Source of the DNA: JACCZX01 sp963729165 | Lineage (GTDB): Bacteria; Pseudomonadota; Gammaproteobacteria; Burkholderiales; Burkholderiaceae_F | DNA: 64,000 nucleotides | NCBI GenBank assembly: GCA_963729165.1 | Contig: CAVSMM010000001.1 | Span: 77,809 to 141,808 of the forward strand | Direction: 5' to 3' | Shown here: positions 1 through 7,402 of the stretch, in pieces | How positions within the stretch are numbered: the stretch's first letter is position 1 | Layout of the letters: each line of letters starts with the position of its first letter | Notes under the pieces: model-generated | What the model was told of the DNA's origin: nothing | What the model saw: the letters and a program-made list of their open reading frames with translations, nothing else | Database searches by the model: none | Translations under genes and position numbers: made by a program

Positions 1-893
1 GGCCGTGATCATCGGCGCAAGGATTCCCGAGAAAACGCGCGTCCTGCACCCCGCTGGTGATGTACTGCCAGCGATAGGCCGCGAGCGTGGTGCGGTGGAT
101 GGCTTCGACTTCTGAATTGCTGAATTGGCGCCCCGCAACGCGCGCGAAATACGCGGCGTCGGCTTTGGCTTGCATCTGGACGATGCCGTCGACTGCGCCA
201 ACCAGCCCAATCAATTCGTCGACGGCGACATCGCGCTGCTGTTCATCAAGGCGTGCGTCTTCGCGCTGCCACTCCAGCTCGTCCAGGATCGCGTGCTGCG
301 ATTCCTCGCGCCAATGGAACAGGAACACGTCCTTCCACAATGGGTCGAGTGCATCGTCCGGCTCGATGCTGCTGCGGTAGTGCGCCTGCGAGAACAGCTC
401 GATGTCGCACGTCAATGCGAGCACCGCCCACGTCGAGGCAGCAAGCACTGCATTTGCGACCTGATTCGGCTCGGGGACAAACACATAGCCCTGCGGCATG
501 CCGGGAGCGACCTTCGCTTCAAGACGTCGAAAAAGCTCCTGATGCTTCAACTCCTCGTCGGTCAAGCGAACCAGCGCCTCGAATGCAACTTGGTCTCCAA
601 GCGCATGAGTGCGACTGAGGTCGGTCGCCTTTGGCACCAATGAAACGCTCGACGAGCGCAAACATGTTGGCGTAGGTACGGCCCTGTACGTGCGAAAAAA
701 AACGCTTTTGATCCGCGCTCAGAAATTGCAGCTGCTCGACCTTCGACAGTCCGTCGGGCAGAAACTTCTTGCTGAAATCGAATTCCCTGCCGCGTATCAG
801 ATCGCGGTCAATATCCCAGCGAATGCGCTTCGAAACTTCGATGCACTTCGCATAGCGTTGCGTGTCGACGGCTAAATCTTTTGATTCCAACAT
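1..893 (-). CDS. Ferritin-like diiron-type protein, frameshifted and cut by the window edge
   Basis: The start is an ATG at 893 preceded by AAAGGAG. The first 88 codons are open, then one extra base near 628-629 breaks the frame; reading on in the next frame gives continuous, sensible protein to the left edge. Conceptually joined, it has the carboxylate/histidine pattern of a four-helix diiron protein: a Glu in ALVERFIGAK, then DEELKHQE, then REESQHAILDE, each on a predicted helix. The family (ferritin-like, possibly an oxygenase) is inferred from these motifs only; the substrate is unknown. The C-terminus lies outside the window. The lesion may be a sequencing error. Confidence 0.6.
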
Positions 894-1062
894 GACGGCT
901 CTCCTTTGAGTTCGCTTGCTGCGCTATGACGAAGCCGGATGGCTTGGCCTGCTGCAGATCAGGAAGTGTGTGTCGCCGTCAGAAGAGACGCATGAGCCGG
1001 TTGTCCCGCTAGCGGTCTTTTGCGGTTGCAACTGCCAATGTTCGGGACGCGTGTCCCGTGGA

Positions 1063-1960
1063 CTAGAGACGAACAAGTGGATTACGTGCTTTGACAATGG
1101 CTTCGGCGCGCGTTCTCACCCCCAGCTTGTCAAAGATCATCGACACTTGATTGCGCCTTCTCGCTCTTCATTAGACGCTCGGCGATGGCGCGGTTATCGA
1201 GCCCCTCGGCGACCAGCTGCAGCACATACCCGCCGCTCTGCCGCCGTCAAGGAGCCTTGTTCGGCCACGCCTGCCATATTCTGCTGCAGCGAGAGCTCAA
1301 GAAACGCGCGGATCTCGGACAGAAATACCGGCCAGGCTGCTTCTGTGTCGAGCAGCACATGGTTGTCGCTTTCAAGCGGTACGAAGCGAGCGCCCGGCAT
1401 CAGTGCAGCCAGCAGGCGCCCCTCGTTAAATGGCACCGCAGCATCGCCCCGAGAATGCAGGATCAAGGTCGGCACGGACACGCGCTCGGCCAATTCTGAG
1501 ACGTCAATCTGCTGAAAGGCTTCGAGCGTGCGCGCTGCAACCTCCGCGCTCGCTGTCACCGGCTCGAGGTCGGCCCACCACCGTTGCTGCTCCGGAGTAC
1601 CACGAGGAAGGAAGCGGTGCGAGAACACCTCGCGAAACCCGGGGTGATTTCGCGCCCAACCGACCCGGATCAGGTTCACCAGCGTTTGCGCCTCGAGCCG
1701 CTCGACCTCCATTCGTCCTCGGCGCAGTGAACCGCGCGCATAGGCCCCGGCGAAAACCAAGTGCGACACCTTTCCGGATGCCGCGCCGCATAGGCGATCG
1801 CGACCGCGCCGCCTTGTGACATCCCGAACAATGGAAAGCGCTTCAGGCCGAGGGAATCGACCACTGCCTCCAGATCGCTGACCCACGCATCGAGTGACAG
1901 ATCGCTCACGTCGCGGTCCGACAATCCGCAGCCGCGCTGGTCGTATCGGATATACAGACT
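1063..1960 (-). pseudogene. Decayed alpha/beta hydrolase fused to a LuxR-type HTH domain
   Basis: Homology runs through several frames. One frame (about 1775-1960) gives RYDQRGCGLSDRD and the nucleophile elbow GMSQGG; a second (about 1245-1775) gives the rest of a hydrolase with the late Asp (HSRGDAAVPF) and His (SDNHVL); a third gives the first half of a LuxR HTH (LQLVAEGLDNRAIAERL); a fourth gives its end (VSMIFDKLGVRTRAEAIVKA) to a TAG at 1063. The N-terminal part of the hydrolase is missing altogether. Lesions include an apparent one-base loss near 1772, a gain near 1222 and a small deletion near 1155. Intact members are transcription regulators with a sensory hydrolase domain. With several lesions of different kinds and a missing end, this one looks genuinely dead. 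Confidence 0.7.
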
Positions 1961-2078
1961 GCAAAGCCGAAACCGACCAGGTCGCAAGGGATTTGCCGAG
2001 TATTCACAGTCAGTCGCGGTGGACGAAAGCCGGAATGACGGTTCGGAACGCGATGCTGCTTGATAGCGATCGTGGCAC

Positions 2079-2573
2079 CTATCCTCTGATGGGCTCATCT
2101 GCAACTCTTGTCACGCTGCCGCCCGTAAGTTGCAACAAATCGTCGAAGGTGAGGCGGAACACCGCATTCGGCGTCCCGGCGGCAGCCCAAATCTCATCGA
2201 AGCTACGCAGGTCTTCATCGATGATGATGAGCACCGGTTCGGAGTGGCCGATCGGAGGTACGCCGCCGATGGCGAAACCAGTGCGGTCGCGAACAAAGTC
2301 GGCGTTGGCGCGTTCGATCGTTTCACCGATGCGTGTTGCGATGATGGACTCGCGCACGCGGTTCGTTCCGCAGGTGATGACCAGCAGTGGTCGATCGCTG
2401 AGGGTCGCTCGGAACACCAACGACTTGGCGATCTGCCCTACTGTGCAGCCGATCGCTGCCGCAGCCTCCGCAGCCGAGCGGGTCGACGCCTCAAACTCCA
2501 TCACTTGGAAGCGCGGGCCGAGCACGCCCTGGATTCGCAACGCAGTGCGATGCGAGGCTGGTTTCATGCGCAT
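2079..2573 (-). CDS. YbaK/EbsC-type aminoacyl-tRNA deacylase domain protein
   Basis: The product is 164 residues, the usual size of a single-domain YbaK/ProX-like protein. Family features seen are the Lys in GQIAKSLVF, the strand RPLLVITCGTNRV and the glycine-rich stretch TGFAIGGVPPIGH. Relatives hydrolyse mischarged tRNAs such as Cys- or Ala-tRNA(Pro) in the cytoplasm; the exact substrate cannot be read here. The chosen ATG at 2573 follows GGAGAATT, a good ribosome site; a second ATG lies two codons downstream. It is divergent from the dehydrogenase gene that begins at 2632, so the 58-bp gap should hold both promoters. Confidence 0.85.
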   Translation of the reverse strand: MRMKPASHRTALRIQGVLGPRFQVMEFEASTRSAAEAAAAIGCTVGQIAKSLVFRATLSDRPLLVITCGTNRVRESIIATRIGETIERANADFVRDRTGFAIGGVPPIGHSEPVLIIIDEDLRSFDEIWAAAGTPNAVFRLTFDDLLQLTGGSVTRVADEPIRG

Positions 2574-2631
2574 AATTCTCCGATAACCTGAGAGGAACTA
2601 GCAACAACGCCCGCAAGTAGACGGAGACGAC

Positions 2632-3720
2632 ATGAAAACGTATCGCATCGCCACTATCCCCGGAGACGGAATCGGCAAGGAAGTTATTCCTGCCGGACAG
2701 AAAGTCATGGAAGCGCTCGCCACATCGAGCGAGTCATTCCGTTTCGAGTTTGAGAACTTCAACTGGGGCGCCGACTTCTATCGCAAGTACGGCGCGATGA
2801 TGCCGGACGACGGCCTGGATGCGTTGCGCGACAAGGATGCAATCCTTTTCGGATCGGCTGGCGACCCGCATGTTCCCGATCACATCACACTATGGGGCCT
2901 TCGCCTGAAGATCTGCCAGGGCTTCGATCAGTACGCCAATGTGCGCCCGACGCGCATCCTGCCCGGCATCGAGTGCCCGCTCAAGCGTTGCAAGACCGAA
3001 GATCTCGACTGGGTCATCGTGCGTGAAAATTCCGAAGGCGAATACGCGGGTGTCGGCGGCCGTGTGCACAAAGGCCACCCGATCGAGGCGGCGACCGACG
3101 TGTCGATGATGACGCGCGCGGGTGTCGAACGCATCATGCGCTTCGCCTTCAAGCTGGCACAGAGTCGGCCGCGCAAGCTGCTGACCGTGATCACCAAGAG
3201 CAATGCGCAGCGCCACGCGATGGTGATGTGGGACGAGATCGCGCTTCAGATCTCCAAAGAGTTTCCCGATGTCACCTGGGACAAAGAGCTGGTCGACGCT
3301 TCCACCGCGCGAATGATCAACCGCCCGGCCTCACTCGACACGATCGTCGCAACGAACCTGCACGCCGACATCTTGAGCGATCTGGCGGCGGCGCTCGCCG
3401 GTAGCCTCGGTATCGCACCCACCGGCAACATCGATCCCGAACGCCGCTACCCGTCGATGTTCGAGCCGATTCATGGCTCGGCCTTCGACATCATGGGCAA
3501 AGGCTTGGCCAATCCGATCGGTACTTTCTGGTCGGTTGTGATGCTGCTGGAGCACATCGGTGAGTTCGATGCGGCCCAGCGCGTGATGCAAGCCATCGAG
3601 CAGGTCACCGCTAACTCTGCACTTCATACCGGCGACCTCGGCGGCAACGCGACGACGGCTATGGTCACCGATGCCGTTTGCAATTTGCTAGCAGCGAGCG
3701 TGCAACGCAAAGCCGCCTGA
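2632..3720 (+). CDS. Tartrate/D-malate dehydrogenase (isocitrate/isopropylmalate dehydrogenase family)
   Basis: At 362 residues this is a full-length beta-decarboxylating dehydrogenase: N-terminal IATIPGDGIGKEV, the substrate-loop RP with NVRPTRILPG, the ENSEGEYAG motif, the catalytic Lys in VITKSNAQR and the C-terminal FEPIHGSAFDI with NPIGTFWS. The sequence around FNWGADFY and WGLRLKICQGFDQYANVRP resembles TtuC/DmlA enzymes, which oxidise tartrate or D-malate with NAD, more than LeuB. The start ATG is preceded by GGAGACGAC. It appears monocistronic. Choice between tartrate and D-malate as substrate is not possible from sequence. Confidence 0.88.
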   Translation: MKTYRIATIPGDGIGKEVIPAGQKVMEALATSSESFRFEFENFNWGADFYRKYGAMMPDDGLDALRDKDAILFGSAGDPHVPDHITLWGLRLKICQGFDQYANVRPTRILPGIECPLKRCKTEDLDWVIVRENSEGEYAGVGGRVHKGHPIEAATDVSMMTRAGVERIMRFAFKLAQSRPRKLLTVITKSNAQRHAMVMWDEIALQISKEFPDVTWDKELVDASTARMINRPASLDTIVATNLHADILSDLAAALAGSLGIAPTGNIDPERRYPSMFEPIHGSAFDIMGKGLANPIGTFWSVVMLLEHIGEFDAAQRVMQAIEQVTANSALHTGDLGGNATTAMVTDAVCNLLAASVQRKAA

Positions 3721-3737
3721 CGTTCACATCAATGCAC

Positions 3738-3775
3738 GGCCAGCCCTAATTCAAAGCGCGGCAGAAACGCTGGCC
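3738..3775. terminator. Inverted repeat between convergent genes, possible terminator
   Basis: GGCCAGC at 3738-3744 pairs with GCTGGCC at 3769-3775 across a 24-base loop, in the 69-bp gap between two convergent genes. There is no clear T-run after either arm, so a terminator role is only suggested by location. Confidence 0.3.
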
Positions 3776-3789
3776 AGCTCAAGTGAGCA

Positions 3790-4260
3790 TCATTGTGCGG
3801 GTGGCGCTTGCGGTGCCACGCGCTGCCATCCCTCTGCGCAGGTCGCGACATAGGGGTAGTACTTGCTGGCACTGACGCACCAGTACCACCACTGCTGCAC
3901 GTTCGGATCCTGACTGGCAGGCGCAGGCGGTGGAGGAGTGGCGGCAGCTAGATCACGTTCAAGCCATACGCGCGGCTCCGGGCTCACGAACTGCGTGTAA
4001 GCGATTGCGGGTGCGCCCCAATAGCCCCAGCCGGATCCCCAGTAACCGCCCCAGTAACCCGGCCAGTACGCGGCACGCCAATACGGACCCCAAAAGCCGC
4101 CCCAGAAGCCAAAGCCATGGTGGTGATGGTGACCGTGATGATGATGGCCATGGTGACCACGATGACCACCGCCGCCTCGGCGCGCCGAAGCAGAGTCGGC
4201 CATAGCGGTCAAACCCAGCGCGATCGCGGCGGCCATTGCGAACGTCTTAAGAGGTGCCAT
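3790..4260 (-). CDS. Secreted His-, Gly- and Trp-rich protein
   Basis: From the ATG at 4260 the protein is 156 residues. It starts with a clear signal peptide (MAPLKTFAMAAAIALGLTA, cleavage after ADSASA). Then comes a run of Gly and His (about 15 His within 25 residues), followed by a Trp/Tyr/Gly tract with repeated GYWG and FWG units, a proline-rich linker, and a C-terminal part with QQWWYWC and YYPYVATCAEGW, whose two cysteines could form a disulphide. The C-terminal part looks like the common short secreted domain with WYYC...YYP...C. Metal binding by the His tract is an inference. The frame is open upstream, but upstream ATGs lie before no signal sequence. Confidence 0.75.
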   Translation of the reverse strand: MAPLKTFAMAAAIALGLTAMADSASARRGGGGHRGHHGHHHHGHHHHHGFGFWGGFWGPYWRAAYWPGYWGGYWGSGWGYWGAPAIAYTQFVSPEPRVWLERDLAAATPPPPAPASQDPNVQQWWYWCVSASKYYPYVATCAEGWQRVAPQAPPAQ

Positions 4261-4449
4261 ACGTTCTCGCATGCGTCGTACGACGCTCGATCCTACTCGC
4301 GTCGACTGAAAGTGGTACTCAAAAAATGTAACCGCTTCGCCGCACTGCACACAGCGGACCATCCGGTCGAGATAAGCAAAGACAATGTTGCGGTCTCAAG
4401 CGAAAGTGCGTGTGTTCGCATGCGCTTGCGGGATTCAACTCGGCAACAG

Positions 4450-4818
4450 ATGATCGATCACACGCTCGACACAACGCACTCCATTCTGCGTGTGCAGGTT
4501 ACGGGTCCTCTCGAGCAAGGCGACTTTGCTCAGCTCGCGAAAACAGTCGACCCGCACATTGAGCAAACGGGAGGTCTGGCGGGCATCGTCATCGAGGCCA
4601 CGACGTTTCCCGGATGGGAGAGTCTCGGCGCAATGGCGGCCCACTTCCGCTTCGTGCGAGATCATCACAAGAAAATCAAGAAGATCGCTGTGGTAACCGA
4701 TTCGGCCATGGGCACGGTCGCCGAGCGTTTGGCTTCTCACTTTGTGTCGGCCGAGATCAAGCGTTTTCGTGCAGGGCAGGTCGAGGCCGCCAAGCAATGG
4801 GTCATGACCCATCCTTGA
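4450..4818 (+). CDS. SpoIIAA-like (STAS-fold) protein
   Basis: The product is 122 residues starting at ATG 4450 (MIDHTLDTTHSIL...). The pattern LRVQVTGPL, GLAGIVIEATTFPGWE, HFRFVRDHHKKIKKIAVVTDS and AERLASHFVSAEIKRF is that of the small SpoIIAA-like family found in many proteobacteria, cytosolic proteins of unknown job with a STAS-like fold. An in-frame ATG at 4420 would add ten residues with no family match. The gene directly abuts the next reading frame: stop at 4818, next ATG at 4819. Confidence 0.8.
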   Translation: MIDHTLDTTHSILRVQVTGPLEQGDFAQLAKTVDPHIEQTGGLAGIVIEATTFPGWESLGAMAAHFRFVRDHHKKIKKIAVVTDSAMGTVAERLASHFVSAEIKRFRAGQVEAAKQWVMTHP

Positions 4819-5217
4819 ATGCTGAAACTCAAACTCCTCTTCGCCGTTGTGCTAGCGAATCTGTCAATGCCCGCCGCGTTGGCGGGCATGTACGACCAGC
4901 CGTATGCCATCGTCGAGTCAGGTGACGCATCGGAGCTGCGCAAGGAGGCCCGCGTCGCGATCAGTCAGGTGGATGGTCAGAGCACTCGCAACCCTCGCAA
5001 GAGCGATCCGATCGCGCCCGGCAAGCACCGCATCACCTTGCACTTCGAAAGTGCGCGGGGCATCTTCCGCCCCACATCTCTGGACGTCGAAATCGACCTG
5101 CAAGCCTGCACGCGCTATCGCATCGTCGCGAACTACGAAGTCAAGACGGGAGGCGATTGGAAACCGAAGGTCTACTCCGAGTCGATCGGCGAGTGCGTCA
5201 AGAAATTCAAGAAGTGA
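4819..5217 (+). CDS. Small secreted protein of unknown function
   Basis: This encodes 132 residues with an N-terminal signal peptide (LKLLFAVVLANLSMPAALAG). The mature part has no motif that I recognise; it contains two cysteines (ACTRY and GECVKK) and a beta-rich look (RITLHFESARGIF, LDVEIDLQACTRYRIVANYEVK), which suggests a small periplasmic beta-sandwich. The ATG follows the previous stop without a gap, so the two genes are probably translated from one message. Confidence 0.65.
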   Translation: MLKLKLLFAVVLANLSMPAALAGMYDQPYAIVESGDASELRKEARVAISQVDGQSTRNPRKSDPIAPGKHRITLHFESARGIFRPTSLDVEIDLQACTRYRIVANYEVKTGGDWKPKVYSESIGECVKKFKK

Positions 5218-5620
5218 GGGGCGCAGCAGAACCGCAGTAACTCGGCGCGCCGTAGCAAACGGATCCTCGCTGCGAAAGTGGAACCGCGAGACAGCGGCGG
5301 CTGAATCAAACTGAGCACGCATCGTTCACGAACGCGCGCGGGCCGATAACTTGCTCTCAAACAGCGCGGCGTGAATTTCCGACGAAACACATCGTTGCAT
5401 TCCGTTGCCTGCTTTGCCACCGTCGGTTCATGCTGACCCATGTCGCACGGTTAAGACACAACGACCGTAGGGGACTAATTGAGAGCCCTATTAACGCCAT
5501 TTCTGACATAGAAAAAATGCGACAACGGTGTAATTTGCCAGGAGGTTGCATCTGAGTTTCAAGCCACGCCGTATCTGCCAAAGTGCTGCGGTGCCATGGC
5601 TAGTTCAGCAAGGAGAAGAC
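5218..5620. other. Intergenic stretch, 403 bp, no gene seen
   Basis: No convincing coding frame or RNA gene is visible here. The right part is less GC-rich (TAGAAAAAATGCG near 5510-5520) and ends in a strong ribosome site (AAGGAGAA at 5610-5617), so it probably carries the promoter of the small gene at 5621. Confidence 0.4.
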
Positions 5621-5794
5621 ATGAATTTCGGAGTCTTGGTTTCCACGTCCAACGTCACGACGCTCCCCAACTCGTCGAAGTATTCGACTGCTCCGTCGTA
5701 CGCCGTCACGCGCGCTCGCATGATCGCTGCCGCCGCGCATCGTTGGACAGAAGCGGTCCGTCGATGCATCGCGAGACACACGCCTGTGAAGTGA
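5621..5794 (+). CDS. Small unknown protein with strong ribosome binding site
   Basis: A 57-residue frame starts at ATG 5621, six bases behind AAGGAGAA. The product is basic and rich in Ser, Thr, Ala and Arg (TRARMIAAAAHRWTEAVRRC), without signal peptide or membrane segment; the C-terminal half could form one amphipathic helix. No family is recognised. Support rests mainly on the ribosome site and on its isolation in otherwise empty DNA, so it is tentative. Confidence 0.45.
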   Translation: MNFGVLVSTSNVTTLPNSSKYSTAPSYAVTRARMIAAAAHRWTEAVRRCIARHTPVK

Positions 5795-5818
5795 CCGTTA
5801 CCAGAGCCGACTACGGCG

Positions 5819-7402
5819 CTATGTTGCCCCGCGGGCCGCACACAGGGCGAGCGCCATCTCCAGCGCCGCGTGATCAATGGGCTTAACCAAATGCAGATCA
5901 AAGCCCGCCTCGCGGGTACGACGCTGGTCTTCTTCCTGACCATATCCCGTTAATGCAATCAAGCTAACGCCTTCGAATCGGGGTTCGCTTCGAAGTGCGC
6001 GCGCCACTGAATAGCCGTCCATACTCGGCAAGCCGATGTCGCAGAAGATAACGTTGGGTTGAAATGCGCGGGCCACCTTGAGCCCTGCCGGACCGTTGTG
6101 CGCCTTCTCCGTCACATGGCCCTTAAGTTCGAGCAAGATGCAAAGGCTCTCGGCCGCATCCGCGTTGTCTTCGATGACAAGAATGCGTTGCACGCGATTG
6201 GCAGTTGTAGTGACAGCGGGTGCCGCGCTGACGTCTGCCAGCGGAGCGCGCTCTATCGGTATGCGGATGCTGATCACAGAGCCACTGCCAGGGCCATCAC
6301 TTGATGCATCGACGTGTCCATCGTGCAGATCAACCAGGTGTTTGATGAGCGCCAGGCCCAGACCGAGCCCGCCGCGGCTGCGATCGAGGCTTCGGTCTGA
6401 TTGATTGAAAGCTTCGAACATGTGAGCAAGCGTTTCGCTATCCATCCCGATGCCGGTGTCGCGTATCTCGATCTGACAAAGGTCTTCGGTTCGTTGCAAC
6501 CGCACGAAAACATAACCGCCGGGGTCTGTAAATTTCAGCGCGTTGTGCAAAGCGTTGCCAATGATCTGGCTGAGTCGCGTTGCGTCGGCATGAACCCAGA
6601 CGGGTTGCGTTGGCACTTCGTCACTCAAGTGCAGTCCCGCCGCCTCGAATTGCGTGCGGTAGTCTCCGGTGGCATTGCGCACGATCGACGCCAAGTCGCA
6701 TCGCGACTTTTTGATTTCGAGCTTGCCATGAGTGATGCGCGCGATGTCGAGCAGATCGTCGATCAGACGCGCCATGTGTGATGATTGCCGATCGATTATC
6801 TGCCGGGCTTGACGTGCACTGGGTTCATGCCCAGAAACAACGTTCAGAATTTGAATGGCATTGCGGATCGGACCCAATGGGTTTCGAAGCTCGTGCCCCA
6901 GCATTGCAAGAAACTCGTCCTTGCGGCGGTTTGCATCGAGGAGCGACTCTTCGACTCGCCTACGTTCCACAAGGTGATCCCTTATCTGATACTGCCGCTG
7001 TCGCCCGCGCAGGGCCGACCTTACCGCGCTGACTAGCGTCGTTACCCGCATCGGTCGCTCGAGTACCGTGACGTTGCCGAACTGATCCATGGCTTGCGCC
7101 ACCGCAGCGGAGTCGGCCCCGGGTCGCGCGAGGATGATGACCGGCAGGTCGGACCACGGCGGCTGACGAGTAAGCCATTCGACAAGGCGTACAGCCTGCT
7201 CCGAAACAACCGCTTCCTCGGGCAGCAACACGGCTCCCGCCCCCGCCTCTAGGGCGCGGTAGAGCTCGTCCAAGTTTGAGCAACTGGCGTTAGCGACGAC
7301 GGCACGATCGAGAATCGATCGGGTGAAAGTCGCGTCTTTCGACGTCGGCGCCAGGACAAGCACGCCCTCGTATAGAGCGTTGCTGCGGCCGCTCCGACTC
7401 AC
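5819..7402 (-). CDS. Hybrid histidine kinase with N-terminal pseudoreceiver and C-terminal receiver
   Basis: The product has 527 residues and no membrane segment. Residues 10-135 look like a receiver fold (GVLVLAPT, AVLLPEEAV, DLPVIILA, VLERPM), but the phosphoacceptor Asp position is LLPEE, so it should not be phosphorylated. Then come a coiled linker, the dimerisation/phosphorylation domain with H170 (FLAMLGHELRNPL), an ATPase domain (IIGNALHNALKF, DTGIGM, GGLGLGLAL) and a C-terminal receiver with D455 (FCDIGLPSMDG) and K507 (HLVKPI). The GTG start overlaps the stop of the KaiC-like gene by four bases (GTGA), so the two are translationally coupled. Input signal and output partner are unknown. 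Confidence 0.9.
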   Translation of the reverse strand: MSRSGRSNALYEGVLVLAPTSKDATFTRSILDRAVVANASCSNLDELYRALEAGAGAVLLPEEAVVSEQAVRLVEWLTRQPPWSDLPVIILARPGADSAAVAQAMDQFGNVTVLERPMRVTTLVSAVRSALRGRQRQYQIRDHLVERRRVEESLLDANRRKDEFLAMLGHELRNPLGPIRNAIQILNVVSGHEPSARQARQIIDRQSSHMARLIDDLLDIARITHGKLEIKKSRCDLASIVRNATGDYRTQFEAAGLHLSDEVPTQPVWVHADATRLSQIIGNALHNALKFTDPGGYVFVRLQRTEDLCQIEIRDTGIGMDSETLAHMFEAFNQSDRSLDRSRGGLGLGLALIKHLVDLHDGHVDASSDGPGSGSVISIRIPIERAPLADVSAAPAVTTTANRVQRILVIEDNADAAESLCILLELKGHVTEKAHNGPAGLKVARAFQPNVIFCDIGLPSMDGYSVARALRSEPRFEGVSLIALTGYGQEEDQRRTREAGFDLHLVKPIDHAALEMALALCAARGAT

